From: Eunapius fragilis
Lineage: Eukaryota; Porifera; Demospongiae; Spongillida; Spongillidae
DNA: 64,000 nt
Reading direction: 5' to 3'
Assembly (NCBI GenBank): GCA_963681505.1
Contig: OY811986.1
Location: 894,253 to 958,252 of the forward strand
Shown here: positions 34,100 through 46,465 of the stretch, piece after piece
How positions within the stretch are numbered: the stretch's first letter is position 1
Layout of the letters: each line of letters starts with the position of its first letter
Program-made: the position numbers and the translations under genes
Notes under the pieces: generated by a model
Told to the model about the DNA's origin: nothing
The model's database searches: none
The model's input: only the letters and a program-made list of their open reading frames with translations

Positions 34100-34149
34100 C
34101 AGACCAATGGAAACCGCCTACTGCTAAGATGGCGGTTTCCATTGGTCTG
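34100..34149. repeat. Hairpin CAGACCAATGGAAACCGCC
   Basis: Perfect 19-bp arms with a 12-nt loop (TACTGCTAAGAT), between the telomeric remnants and the 3' end of the Penelope coding region. It could be a structural element of the retroelement 3' end. I did not see the conserved hammerhead core (CTGATGA...GAAA). Confidence 0.8.
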
Positions 34150-34300
34150 GGGACCTTTGTCATATGAATAAATTATTTCTAATTTTATTCAATGCTATAT
34201 ATCCGTGTGGGAAGTGCTTTCGCAACTTTCTCCCTTGGATATAATTAGCTTTCTCGTTCTACTCTTTCCTTTCCCAAGAACCGGTTTATTAGTAGGCAGC

Positions 34301-36762
34301 TCAGTGTGGGTTAGCATTGTGCCTTTCGACTCTCCCTAGGTTCTCAATGTAGTTTCGGGGTACTGCAATGTGATCCCTCAGATTGTATCTTTCGCCTGAA
34401 TACGAGCGCGGATCATTGCATGTTTGAGCTCTCGAGATCATTTCTCTTATGTTGGTATTTCTTCTGATGGCGATCAGAGGAACTTTTGGGAATTGTTTCT
34501 TGAAGAGGAACTTTTGGGAATTGTTTCTTGAGGAGTGCGTCTTTGTCGACGTCGTCTCTCCAAAGCTCTTTAATCTTTCGATTAAATATTCCCATTTAGT
34601 CATTATGTGTAATGACGAATACAGGTGTGTATCCTGATGTGGCTGACATGTTGCTCGATTCGTTGGAGTCCGAGTGTAGCTGTCTAGCTTCCGAGTTAGT
34701 GTCAACAGGATTATCTTGGCTTAGGTTAGTTTCAGCGTGAGGTCCTGACTGGGTATCTCGTTTTCTGTCTGCATTCTCTTGAGTTCCTCAAGAGTTTCAG
34801 CAAACAGTTTGATAATGGCTCTTTGCTTGTATCCTCTTTCGAAGAGTGCTTTAGCATGGGCCATCATCTGTTTCCAGAATTCACAGTTGCCGGAGTTTGT
34901 TCGGTAATACCAGTATATTTCACCGACAATAATGCCTTTGTGTGTTCCTCTTGGGTAGTACGAAGAGGCGTGCACGTATGCTCTCGAGTTTGTCTCTTTG
35001 ATATGAGTTTTAAAATCGAGGAGTCCCGTGCTGTGAAATCTGGGTCCTTTAAAGATGGTTACATCAAGAAAGGTGACCTCTGTTGTCGATTGTACACATG
35101 TGACTTTTATAGAGTCGTGCGTAGTGTTGCAGTCGACAACAAATTGGTTCAGTTCGTTTTCAAAACCGTTCCATATGAGGAAGATATCGTCAATGAAACG
35201 ATACCAGACAACAAGTTTACCCAGGGGGGCTAGCGATTGCCATCGTTTTTCAACTTCCCCCATGAACACATTGGCGTAGGCGGGGGCTAGTTTCGTCCCC
35301 ATTGCTGTGCCTTGGATTTGTAGGAAGTGTTCACCTGCAAACTCTAGGATGTTGTTTTTCAACACTATCCTTGTGAGTTCTGCCAATGTAGCTGCATCTA
35401 CTCTGGGGTTTTCGCTCTCCAGAGTAGCTATGTGTACTGCCAAAATGCCGTCATCATGTGGAATGTTGGTGTACAACGAGACCACATCCAGGGAGGCCAC
35501 TATAGCTTCTGGTGAGATTTTGAGATTTCTAATTTTGTTTAGGAAATCTGTCGAGTCTCGGATGTGAGAAGGTCGGCTTTTATCCAGGGGTTGGAGAATA
35601 GATCCACAAATTGTGAGGTGTTCTCTGTCGCGTTAGTGCAGGAGGAGACTATGGGTCTGATCCCGTGAGGCCTATTGTGGATTTTCTTTATCCCTTTACT
35701 CAGTAGACGAATGGTTTTTTCGTCTAGAGTAAAGTCTGATAGGTTGCAAATAAATTTGTTAGAGCTTTTCAGCTCATTAGCCCCACTTCTGCATGCTCTA
35801 ATTAATCTGCCAAAATTATTTGGTAAAAGATTAATTTTCTTACAGCATTGTACACAATTGCATGTTACAGAATACAAGCACTCTGCGGTTAACGGCGTGC
35901 TTGTCTTTTTTTCTGCAGCCCTCGATTTTCCTTTCGGATGGTCTCTGGGTTTTGAGCCTTTGAATCTTTTTGTATCGGGCTGGGCAGCGTCTTTTCCTTT
36001 CTCTCTGTTCTTTCATCCTGAGAGAGATAGGATAAGTGTCAGCAACATGCTCTCGCAAGTTACAAATGCTAGTACCCTTTTTGCCTGTAGCTGTTTCCAG
36101 CTGATGTTGTGCTAAGGATATTGCCTCTGTTTGTGCGATGTCCCATTGGTCCTTTAGCTTCTTTAAGCCAAGGGGTGTGCAATTGGCCTTTTGCAGGAAT
36201 AGGGTTGTCCTATTCAGGTGGGCTTCCACCTTTTGCCGCTGCTTGGCGGCTAGCTCTTTCTCTAACAGGATGGCCATCTCAGTTCGAGCCTTCCAGAAGG
36301 ATTTGTTGAGCGCGCTCCACCTCTCCTGCATCTCTTCCGAGGCGTCTCCGAAAGAGACGGCTTTTGGTGCAAAGCCAGGAGGGTATGACCCCTTTGCAAG
36401 GTTTGACTCTAGGTTTTTAACCTTGAGTTGCCCTCTGCCTGCTTTCACGGTCAGAGTAGTTAATTTGACTCTAGGTTTTTAACCTTGAGTTGCCCTCTGC
36501 CTGCTTTCACGGTCAGAGTAGTTAACGTCTTGCCAGCCATCTTTCGTGAACAAAGGCAATCTGCAAACGCCTCCGCCTCGGGCGGGACATTTCTGTCCTG
36601 CCTTCGTCCTTGGCTGGTTTGGCTCTCTTCCCCTTGGGAGGGGGCAGGGTTAGTGTTTTTGTCCCTACAGAGAGGGACTCTAGTAGGCCCCAAACCAAGG
36701 ATGAACGTGCTTGGGGCAAGGCCACGTCTTGCGGCAGGCTTGATCCGCCCGGCATGTCGCAC
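34301..36762 (-). pseudogene. Penelope-like retroelement, endonuclease not seen
   Basis: N-terminal region at 36762-35840 (coiled, basic), then 35877-35539, then the reverse transcriptase core from 35567 down. RT motifs: SLDVVSLYTNIPH (motif A), GTAMGTKLAPAYANVFMG (motif B), WYRFIDDIFLIW (catalytic Asp pair) and VTFLDVTIF. After the RT a stop (34721) is followed in the same frame by a thumb-like stretch ending VPLIAIRRNTNIREMISRAQ, typical of Penelope proteins. Only about 35 residues follow, with no GIY-YIG endonuclease. One frameshift (about 35.58 kb) and one in-frame stop separate the parts. A 62-bp direct repeat (36406-36529) lies in the N-terminal region. Endonuclease-lacking Penelope elements are known from telomeres in rotifers, fungi and others. 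Confidence 0.75.
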
Positions 36763-37063
36763 GACTGCTTTGTGCTCTCTTCTGTCCCTGATGTTGCACC
36801 ATTAGATGCTAGAAAAGGAGTTGTTTCCACCTCCATATCCCTCAAAGGAGCTCCCGTTAGGGACAGTCCTTCAATCAAGGCGTGGCTACGGTCATTGGTG
36901 GTGCAGCCAGGGGATTTCTCCCTTTTTTCTGGCTCCTTGGTAGCATTTCTGCTGATGGGGGATTTCACAACACAATGAATATATACATACATCATCGCCA
37001 GTTGCACCAGTATCCATACTAGACATTCTTCCTCGATTACTCAGTTTTATCTCTCGATATGCT

Positions 37064-38040
37064 TTGAAGTCAGCCGCTCGCCAGTCACGAGCTCATCTCT
37101 GTTTTGTTGTTTCGACTGCCCCCCCCCCCCCCCCTGAAAGTCTAAGACAAAATCCTACCTGTCCAGTCTGTAGGGAACTGCTTGTTGCTCCCTTGCCTTC
37201 CACCTTTGCTTCAGCACAGGTGTCCGCTCTGGACGTCGTGTGTATACACAATTAGTGCAAGTTGAAAGGAACATGTGGTCGATTGGATGGCCATTTTGAT
37301 AACGAGTGTTCTTGCGAATGCGTCGCGTGTCCTGCAGAGGGCTGCGGGGCACTCGTTCCACGGGGAGAGATGGATACACACCAACTGTTTGTCTCCAGAG
37401 CTGTCCTAACTCCAAGCCCAAAGCAGTAGGAAGCGATGGAGATGAGCAGGATACATGTGACGTCCGACTGAGCCGCAATGACCTCATCGACCACCTCAAA
37501 TACCACTGCCGATTTCGCACAACCCACTGTCCTCATGCATCGTGTGAAGTCTCCACAGCGTTCAATAGAATGCCCGCCCACTCTAGATAAGTTGACGGAG
37601 AGAGGTATGGGGGTGTTGGTCATGGCTGGCAGTATCTGTTTCAGTGCCTGAATAAAGTCTTCTAGAGTGGAGTTTCCAGATGAGAGAGGGTTGTATCCAG
37701 ATTTCGGTTTAAAAGGTTAATCGGTGTGTCTGCATTTCTGTACAAGAAAGCTGATCGGAGGATTCTGGCAAATTCATCGAGATCCGAGTCTATGCTGGGT
37801 AAAGGGGCGACAGGGGTAGGGATAAACGGGAGTCCTCGGGAGAGTCTAGAGTATTGGGAGGTAGAAAGAGTTTTCGAAGAAAGGTTAGTAACAAGATTTT
37901 CTGGAGGAGTGCTAAATAGACGAAAACAACGTTCTTTCCTCATTCTGGAGGTGCCCCACATCGAGATATGTCCGTACGCTCACATGTCATGCCCTCTTCA
38001 GTGTGGTGCTCCCGCAATTACTCGTCAAAGCATTGATTGA
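37064..38040 (+). pseudogene. RING and TRAF-type zinc-finger remnants
   Basis: Pieces in several plus-strand frames: a RING start NPTCPVCRELLVAP (about 37160), a Cys-rich block with CGRLDGHFDNECSCECVACP (37275-37330), CDVRLSRNDLIDHLKYHC with FRTTHCPHASCE (37460-37555), and EICPYAHMSCPLQCGA (about 37965). The C-x6-HLx3HCxF...C pattern is the TRAF-type zinc finger, so this descends from a TRAF/RNF41-like ubiquitin-ligase gene. Frames are broken, and no MATH domain is visible. It may be a decayed paralogue or a gene whose introns I cannot place. Confidence 0.45.
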
Positions 38041-38337
38041 TGCACACATGAGGGGTTGCCCCAGGAAGGCCAGTTTCATTTATCCACGCTCTATTGGGAT
38101 GAATGCTTACATCTCTTCTGCCGTTGACATTCCTGTGGCAATGGGAAGGGGCATCGAGGTACTGGCTCCTGAGGTCATCTAGGAGAAGAGTGGCTTCTAG
38201 ACCGATGTATGATGCCCTGACAGTGTCTGGCATGGTGGAGTTCCTGGAGAGCATTAGCCAGAGTACTGCTCTGACCAGATCGGAATGGTGGCCAAGGCGA
38301 AGGTGGTTGCTTACAGACACATGTCAGCCAATACTGG

Positions 38338-38468
38338 AGGCTGTAGTTAGCATACAGTTCTGTCATGCTCTCCAGATTGGTGACAATGTCTGTAGCTGCC
38401 TTGACAACCATGTCATGCTCTCCAGATTGGTGACTATGTCTGTAGCTGCCTTGACAACCATGTCATGG
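38338..38468. repeat. 54-bp tandem duplication
   Basis: CATGCTCTCCAGATTGGTGA ... GACAACCATGT occurs twice in a row with one difference, at the 3' side of the SET-like copy A. Confidence 0.9.
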
Positions 38469-38483
38469 CCCCCATTGACAGAT

Positions 38484-38900
38484 TAGTACGCAGCATCGCT
38501 GGGGCCCGTCAAATATGGCCTCTGCAATGTTAGGCTGGTAAGTGGTAGAGCCATCCGTTCTATTGGACACAGCCACTATTGCCTTCATCCCTGTCATCAG
38601 CCCTCCCTGGTTGATGAAGCGCCCAATATTCATACCATCATACTCTCTGGGATCAAACACACGTTGGGGTCGAGTGCCTTGGCGTGTTGATCCCAGTTTG
38701 TAGTCAGATCCTGGACCAGATGGTGGTACCTCCCCCCAGGCAAAGTAGCACAGATATGCCCCCTTGGGGATAATGGCATCGTGTTGTCCATGGCGTGCTG
38801 AACGAACGGCCAGCCCTGACCCTGCTCCTGGGATGAGAGAGTTGACTACACAGAGGTGGCTTTCATTGAGGAATTTGGTGCTGTTGGCCTGGTCGGGTTG
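38484..38900 (-). pseudogene. SET-domain-like protein, copy A
   Basis: An uninterrupted minus-strand frame carries the SET order: SLIPGAGSGLAVRSAR (entry strand), AIIPKGAYLCYFAWGE, a linker with DYKLG, then FDPREYDGMNIGRFINQGG, which corresponds to the N-x-x-R-F-I-N-H-S-C substrate/cofactor pocket with His-Ser-Cys changed to Gln-Gly-Gly. The C-terminal part (YG-x-x-YW) is missing and the frame ends shortly after. SET domains methylate lysines using S-adenosylmethionine; losing the HSC signature makes activity doubtful. Related copies are at 50866-51695 and 57960-58260. Confidence 0.6.
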
Positions 38901-38999
38901 CTTAAAATCAAACTGCTCCGGGGGGGTTTTAGCTGAATGCGTTTACTGCTGCCACCATCTTAATCAGGGTTAGCATTTCTCGTTCATTTCGTGCCATCA

Positions 39000-41480
39000 T
39001 TAACTGATTACTCGCTGAATAATTTATTTACGTAAATCCGCTTCCGGCCAATTAATTCTGCTACTCAACACTCTTATCACCTTAGTTCAGTGCTTAGACT
39101 GACGATGCATATTTATATGGCTGCATACTTTTCATGCGCAGACCAGGTTTGACCCATATAGGTGTGTTATGCGGACCTACATCATATGATTTAATTTAGT
39201 CCGGCGATGAACTTGGTCTTGATGATGGAGGTGATGGTGGTGATAATAATGGTGGTGATGGTGATGGACAGGATATGACACTCATGTGCCTTCAGACTCT
39301 GCGTATGTTTGGTGTGCTTACTTTGTGTTGAAAATATTTGTTAACCTCCTCGTTGGAGTGCTGCATGAACATGCCTGCACGTAACTCTAGAACGATTGCT
39401 AGGCTTTCGACTTGTGAATGATGTTCCTGGGTGAAACTCAAGAGCAATGGGTTAGGGTTCGCAAGTTCTCCCTGGTTGTCATGAGCAACAGGCCGCAGTC
39501 ATGGCCATGACTGGAGTGCTGCACCCAGGGAGCCCTCACTTAAAAAAAAAACTTGGAACCATATCGACAACAGTTTGGGATGATTTGATTGGACAAGGGG
39601 GGTTTCGTAGGGGAAAGGATGCCTTGCAATACTATTGGGCCTGAATGCCCAGCATAGGAATTTAGGATCGCTCATTGAATGCATCTGTAGGAACATGTTT
39701 ACATCTTAGCCTTAGCAACGGCGCGTTATTCCTATGGTCAGTTTAGTAACACTGTTCCTCAAAAACCCAGCTGCGTGACCGCTCCCACGTGTATTATGTA
39801 TGGTCAAATATTTAACACCAGCTAGGGTACTTACATCATCATTTGGTATGTACACCCCAAGAACCAGCCTCTTGCTTTTTTCAAACCCCCCCTGAGCTCT
39901 TCCACCAAGGCCCCACGAGCAACCTTTGCCGAGAAGTGGCAAATTTGATGCACGGTCTCAGGCCATGACAAGGCTACACATCTTAGAACTTAAAGGTTTG
40001 TCCAACAGCGGTGCTGTATCCTTGCGCAACGTTGTAATGTAGTCATCTTCTTACTTGAATCCAGACACCCTCTGCACTTCTCCATCTCGTTTATATCCAT
40101 CAGACTTGGTTTCATTCCACAAACATTCATCTGCATTAAAAAGGCTGCATTAGCTATGAATACTGTTGGAGAAGCCGACCAATGCAGAAGCAGTAGGTGT
40201 TCATAGTTTTTATGGAACCGGCAATGGCAGGCCCAAAGTGCTAACAGAAGCCTTGCACAGCATGTGATCGTGGAGGCGCAGGCACATACACAATACTTAT
40301 ACATCACTACAGGTATGTGTCCTCATCGCCATTTACACATATACACACACACATCTACATGGCACGAACTAATCTAAACTGTCATCAAGTTTGTATACTG
40401 CTCTATATTGTTCAGAAGGAAGAAAGATTCTGGATATTTCTTCTCACTCCTAGTGTTGCAAGACTTCTTTTGATAACATCCAGTTCAGCCTTTCCTTTGT
40501 ACAAAATGCAGTGTTGTGTCACTGTCTGTAGATATCCTCCTTTACAAGTGGGTGTGGAAACTTATAGCCAGCTTTAGAAGTTATTCACGGCAAAGAATTT
40601 CCAACTTTCCATCGTCTTTTGCTTTGCTGACCTTTCAAAAGCATGTATGTTATCATAAAGAGTAAATCAACCTGTAATAAACACTTTTGACATTAATGAA
40701 AGAGAATATTTGATTTAAAAAAAAAAGAACATAGCAATATAGGCCTAAATGATGCCATGACAATCACACAGCTGATATCTGAACAAATGGATCGAGGAGA
40801 GGGAGCTTACACTATTAGGTGAAATTGATGGTCCTTAACAGGCCGCCATGTGCCTCTAACCAAGCGTCTAGTTCAAGATCCTGCAAAGTGGGTCTTCCTT
40901 TTGAATACAAGGGAAGTAGTATGTGTTATGCAAGGTCAAATGTTTAACACCAGAGTACTTACATCATCATATGGTATGTACACCCCAATAACCAACCTCT
41001 CGCTTTTTTCTAACCTCGTGAGCTCTTCCCCATGAATCCGCCAAGGCTTCATGAGCAACTGTTGCCGAAAAGTGGTAAACTTGATACACAGCCATGACAA
41101 GGCTACACATCTTAGAACTTATGTTTGTCCAACAGTGGTGCTGTATCCTTTAGCAACGTTGTAATGTAGTCATCTTTGTATTTGTATCCGGACACCCTGT
41201 GCACTTCTGGAGAAGTGCTCAGAAAATATTGGGGAAGTTGGGACCTTTCAACCTAAAATGACATCATACTATCTGCCTTGTCATGTGGTAGCGACCAAAT
41301 GTACTTTATTTCTCCAGTTCATGTCCGCTAATAGTTTATGTCTGCTAATTTGTTCACAAGAAGACTCAACACCCGTATGGCCTTTCAGACAAGCATAATG
41401 GAGAGTTGAGTCTTCAACTACAAGAAGTATATATAATGTATCAAATAGCTTTAATAATAATAACTATAATTGTACGTTAT
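39000..41480. other. Unassigned stretch with a duplicated block
   Basis: 39787-40081 and 40916-41212 are two copies of one roughly 295-bp sequence (shared TTAACACCAG, GTACTTACATCATCAT, GGTATGTACACCCCAA). On the minus strand both read FEKSKRLVLGVYIPND-like residues ending at GATGATGTAAGT, a donor. They look like a duplicated exon of an unknown gene. Nothing else is recognised. Confidence 0.4.
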
Positions 41481-42877
41481 ATTGCACTTGCACTTGTAGG
41501 TAGGAGGAGGAAAGACGTTAAATTATGGCAGACAAAGGTTCAATTCTTACCATTCTCATCTGTTGGAAATAAGATGTAGATGTCAAATAGCCTAACAGTT
41601 TAAATTCAGTCAACCCTTACCAGCTACTCTTTTTCTGTAGACACGATCTAATAAGATAGGATGAATAGAATAGTTAACAAAGGTGCACAAGCAAAGTCCG
41701 TCTTCTTAATTCCAGAGCTGCATCATTACGATGTAGCCGTTGTCTATGAGCCTAGACTCATGAGCGTAGTGGTCCCTATAATAACATTCAGCGATAAGTA
41801 GCGACCAAGCTTCGTCAATCGAGTGCGCTAGCCCGTTTCGTATTCTTGCCCATCCTCCTAATTGCACATAAGTAAATCATCAAGGCAAATCTTCAAGAAT
41901 ATCTACAATTGGGATGTGAAGGGATTGATTTTGAAGTTTATTAAAATAAAAGAGTTAAATGCCAATTTCACAAGGGCTCGGAATGGGAAGGGATTGATCT
42001 ATATTCGGCTGTCCTGTGATGTCATTGTTTCTTCTGCCGTCAAGGATCTGGCACCCTCCAAAAAGTCGTCAAGATCCAAAATCCTCATTGTCTTCATTGT
42101 CTCGTAGCCTCTCGCACCTGCATCGTGGACAGTACTTTGTAAGAGCAAATATTTGTCCTCACCCGCGCCCTCGTCTTCTCTGCGGGGACGTCCTATGCTC
42201 GCTACACATTATATATATCAAAAAAGTGCACCATAACATATATGAATTTATATATATTTACTCAATTCTGCGTTTCTTAAGTAAACCTGAGGAGGATGGT
42301 TCTTGTAACACCAGGTTTTCTTGCTTCTTAGAAATAGGGACCATCCTTGACAGCTCATTAGAGGATGGTGTGTTACTGCTGTTATTGACGAGGAGGCCTG
42401 CGCGAGGAACCTGTCCTCCAAATCCACGTTAAACTCCCCCTTGGCAATATTTATGACCTTTCTGACATAATTAATATATATAGGAGAAGTATATGGGGCA
42501 GGTGTATAATATATGAGAAGTATATGGGGCAGGTGTACATATGTGGCTTCTCCCCTGTATTCCCATGTGTACCTATATGACAAAGTATTTATTACACTAG
42601 AATTGCATACATATGGTGCTTTTCTCTTCCAAGGACACATTTACTTATAGTTTGAAATAAGCAATTTCCGTATCTTCTTATTCTATATCTGCAGAGAGGA
42701 GATATTTCTGCCAATTTTGTAGGAATTATATGTCTGTCACCAATGTCAACTACTTTACCTAAAATAGAAGTTACTTACAGCTTCCAGGATCCAGGCATAC
42801 GTTGGTAATATACAAGGCTTATGACTATGGTCATCTGCTATTATTTCAACATCCTTCTTGTCTATTTATTTATTCCA

Positions 42878-43285
42878 TTAAAAGTTAACTTCTATCATCT
42901 CCTGATCTACTAAAATAAAATGTAAAGGACAGGTGATAGTAAGTGAGGGAGCATTAGGGCAGTCACAAACCCAATGACATTCTTCTATTAATGTATCATC
43001 ACTGTCATTGTTTTCATTTTCATCCTCATGTACCTTCCTTAGCTTAATATTGTTTTCCAATTCTTGGACCATTTTCCTTTTTTGTTGACAATATAAACTG
43101 TCATCCTTTTCCTCAACATTAATAATCTCTTCATCAGGACAGATTTTTCTTTGCTTTAAATTTTTTCTTATCAATGCTTCCCCCCCCTCCCCCCCACCAG
43201 CTTGTTCTTGCCCTCGGGCCCCCTCCATTAGCATTGTCTCCTCCAGGTTCTGCTGCCTTTTCAGAAGGGTCAAGTTCACCGACAT
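42878..43285 (-). CDS. Hypothetical acidic coiled protein
   Basis: ATG-initiated minus-strand frame of 135 codons starting MSVNLTLLKRQQNLEET, rich in Glu/Lys/Asp (NNDSDDTLIEE), ending with two Cys pairs (VCDCPNAPSLTITC). Its 5' flank is the sequence duplicated at 30865. I recognise no domain. 41690-42870 upstream and 43290-45295 hold nothing assignable. Confidence 0.3.
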   Translation of the reverse strand: MSVNLTLLKRQQNLEETMLMEGARGQEQAGGGEGGEALIRKNLKQRKICPDEEIINVEEKDDSLYCQQKRKMVQELENNIKLRKVHEDENENNDSDDTLIEECHWVCDCPNAPSLTITCPLHFILVDQEMIEVNF

Positions 43286-45195
43286 GAGCTAATTTGGATA
43301 GAGGGAATAATTTTAAGGGGTTTAGTTATTCAGTTTGAACTTAGTAAATCCATTACCACCATTGCCATTAATCTAGTTAAAGTGCTAAAACATGATTCTG
43401 TTGCATTTGTCCTCAAATGTCCTAGGGTAAGGTGTATTAGTGAGCTAGACTTTGCAGCTATCTCTTGTACGCAATCTATTTTATTTCATAGATTAATGCA
43501 TGGTATGGACAAGTCAGAACAGTATGACTATCGTTAGGACAATAAATACTTATTTTAAAACAGAAAAGATCACTTACTATAATGAAATGTGTAAATCACC
43601 ATGTAATCTGAAATAATTAAAATAGCAACAGTAAGCTTTATACTGGATATCATGGGTCGAAGGCTAACTTTAATTTCAGCCATCTCTGCCTTTTTGTGCC
43701 TCATCTTTTTCAATTCTAATGTGATCTCCATTTGCTTGCCCCATTTTGAGCTCTTCTGTGCTTCTTTGAGATAGGATGAGGACACTCGGTGACTTGATAA
43801 CAGATCAAACCACACCTGGCACCCAGGCCGCACCCTGCACCTATCAAACTACACCCAACCTGTCACTCCCACACCATCACCCACATCAATCCACTTTGGA
43901 CCTGCAAAATAAGACCCATGAAGTATATAAAAATGAGGCAGTACCAGGTCACTGAAAAAGTGTTAAAAACATGACATACATAATGTATATGGTCAAAAAA
44001 CATACCTACCATGGGTTAAATCTCATGGCTTCACACCTGAAGTGAAAGAAGTAATGATGATCTTCATCCAATACATGCATCCATATATTTTTTGGTCTAA
44101 TAGATAAATATTTATGCATTGCTTTGTAAGTAAGCACTGCTTTAAAAGGTATCTTGCAAACTCACCTACTGCTCGTATTCAAATTGCACAAGTTGTAATA
44201 CCTTTTATTTCCACAATAGGGTTCCAGTGTACCGATTTCTACGTGCGAAAAGAAACGGCACTACACACAGTTGATAACACTCGAGTTATGTTGCACCTGT
44301 GCTGCAGGGGTTGTCTGCTGCTCAGATTCAAAATGGGTAAAATAATGCTAACAGTAAGAGTATATGCAACTTATTATACCTTTCTCAACAACGCAACTAG
44401 TTACCCTTTGCGTATTCTAATTAATTGAGTGAAAAATTATGTTCTACTGAATGTTGTAAAACAGAAGGCTTAGTTATGCACTAAGTTCTTTGTTCCACTG
44501 CAATTTCCATAGCTACATACAACTAACCAGATACCCCATATTCACCATCTTCAAGTTCAGGTATCTGCAAATGTGATTATTATGTACATGGACATTGGTT
44601 GATTAGCGCCATATATACACGTAGTGCCGGTACATACTTTCAACTGCAGTCTTCTCTTTGCCGCCAGTCTCCAGCCAGAACCTGTACTGTTGTGAAAAAA
44701 ATACGGTGTGTTAATATAAAGGAACATTCAGTTGTAACAGAGATCTGTATAATGTAGAGCTGTACCTTCTGACGTGGGATGTGAGACTTTTGGTTGGTCT
44801 AAAATTTACAAGTATAATGATATGTAAATCTTGCACAATATATCTTATATCACTGTACCTCTTTGGTAAGTGTGGAGGAGAACGTGCCCTGATCGGCTTC
44901 ACAACTGGTTAGGAAGGGGATGTATGCATTCACTACAATTGGCTGAGGGACAGCTTCATGGTTGCCCGTGAGGGCTGGAACACAACCACAACGCCTCAGA
45001 GAGACTTGCACGCCTTGTCCACAAGGTCCACCCTCACGGCCTCCTCAGGACTGAACAGGTGGTTCTGCTGCAGGGCTACCGCTGACCCATAAAGCACTAT
45101 AGCTCTATATATACCTTATTCCTTCGGCATGATAAATGAAATTAACATGAAATTTGATGAATGATCAAATGCTGGTTACAATATCCATACAAGTC

Positions 45196-45230
<35 letters not shown>

Positions 45231-45301
45231 GGATGGTATGTGTGTGACCATGGGACATGCATTCAAATACAATGAAGATCATATAATAAAATAGTTGTGA
45301 G

Positions 45302-45614
45302 TGAGAGGCCATTCCACTGCACGTGGCTTTACTGTTTGAAACAGTTCACCCGTTCTGACGAGCTGCAGCGACACCTGCGAACGCATACGGGAGAGAAGCG
45401 TTTCGTGTGCACGGAGTGCTCGAAGCGCTTCATGCGTAGGGACCATCTCAGCAGGCACGTCGAAATTCATCAGAAGCTCACTAAAGAACGAGGCGACGGC
45501 TTTGTTGAGGACTGCACTGCGGAAGGTTTGGCCGAGGAAGGGGACGAGTGCAGTGAGGATGAACGCTGCAGTTCCGCCAGCGAAATCTTCAAACGAGTCA
45601 TGTTGTACTTTTGA
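45302..45614 (+). CDS. Sp/KLF-type C2H2 zinc-finger last exon
   Basis: Starting just after an AG at 45300-45301, the frame reads ERPFHC then two C2H2 fingers: C-x4-C with the helix RSDELQRHLRTH, linker TGEKRF, and C-x2-C with KRFMRRDHLSRHVEIH. RSDELQRH and the RxDHLxxH helix are the DNA-contact signature of Sp/KLF factors, which bind GC/GT boxes. The first finger and the activation domain would be in upstream exons that I could not find. An acidic Ser-rich tail of about 45 residues ends at TGA 45614. An exon start with phase 2 would restore the usual Gly-Glu-Arg linker. It could be an orphan exon. Confidence 0.6.
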
Positions 45615-46465
45615 GCTAGTACTTTAGTACTTTGAATGGCGGGTTGGGCTTGGAATGACTATATGTACCTTTAGACAAGACTTCATGAATAAGATAGGAG
45701 CCTGTCCAATTAGGCTCCTTCGGAAAGCTTCTTGCTATTCTTTATCACCACAAGAGTTCCAACTTTATACTTTTCCCTGTCTTTGCAGTATACTTGGTCA
45801 TTACAGACCTTTTCTCTCCCTTGTGCTTCTATGTTTTCCAAAGCTTTCTTCCACCATCTACCTTTGTCCAAGTATTAGATTACTACATCAGAATTAAATA
45901 CCTTGATTTTGCACTATTTTTGTTGTAATCCATATTCTGGCTTGTCACACCACTCACTGGCACCACGGCACTTCATAGTAAACTCAATTGGTAAACGAGT
46001 TGACAACGAATGCTTGGTAGAATCCTGGCAAGATACTCGATATGAAAAGAGTATTGCATCCAAAATTTGATCCTAGGTGTTTTGCTCAGATTCGACAAAC
46101 TTCAATAACTGTCGTTGCAATGTTTGATTGAACCTTTCATCAAGCCCATTGCGGATGGTATGCACTTGTCTTACACTGGATGCCACAAAGATGACAAAGC
46201 TCATTGTTCACCTGAAATAAAATACAATTGCATCACCACAGCATAATTGTACAATGTCATTTACTTGATTTACAAACTCTTGACATTGATCAGAAATTTT
46301 AACTGATAAGTGGCAAGAGACACAACCAAGTGTTGGTTATTTCTCTCCTTCACTACGCAAAAGGTTGCAAGAAATAACACAGTAGCATTGCTGAGTTCCA
46401 TTGATCATCACATGGGGAAATATCGACCCTTCCAGTATCAATTAAAACTTAATCAGTGGCTTCCT

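Noticed and set aside
33600-36800. Hammerhead ribozyme in the Penelope element
   Set aside because: The CTGATGA...GAAA core was not seen on either strand around the hairpin or the 62-bp repeat.
36485-36978. Plus-strand frames over 36.5-37.0 kb
   Set aside because: Antisense shadows of the Penelope N-terminal region.
44998-45097. Short minus-strand frame with SPEEAVRVDLVDKACKSL
   Set aside because: Looks protein-like but is only 33 codons, without splice sites I could confirm.
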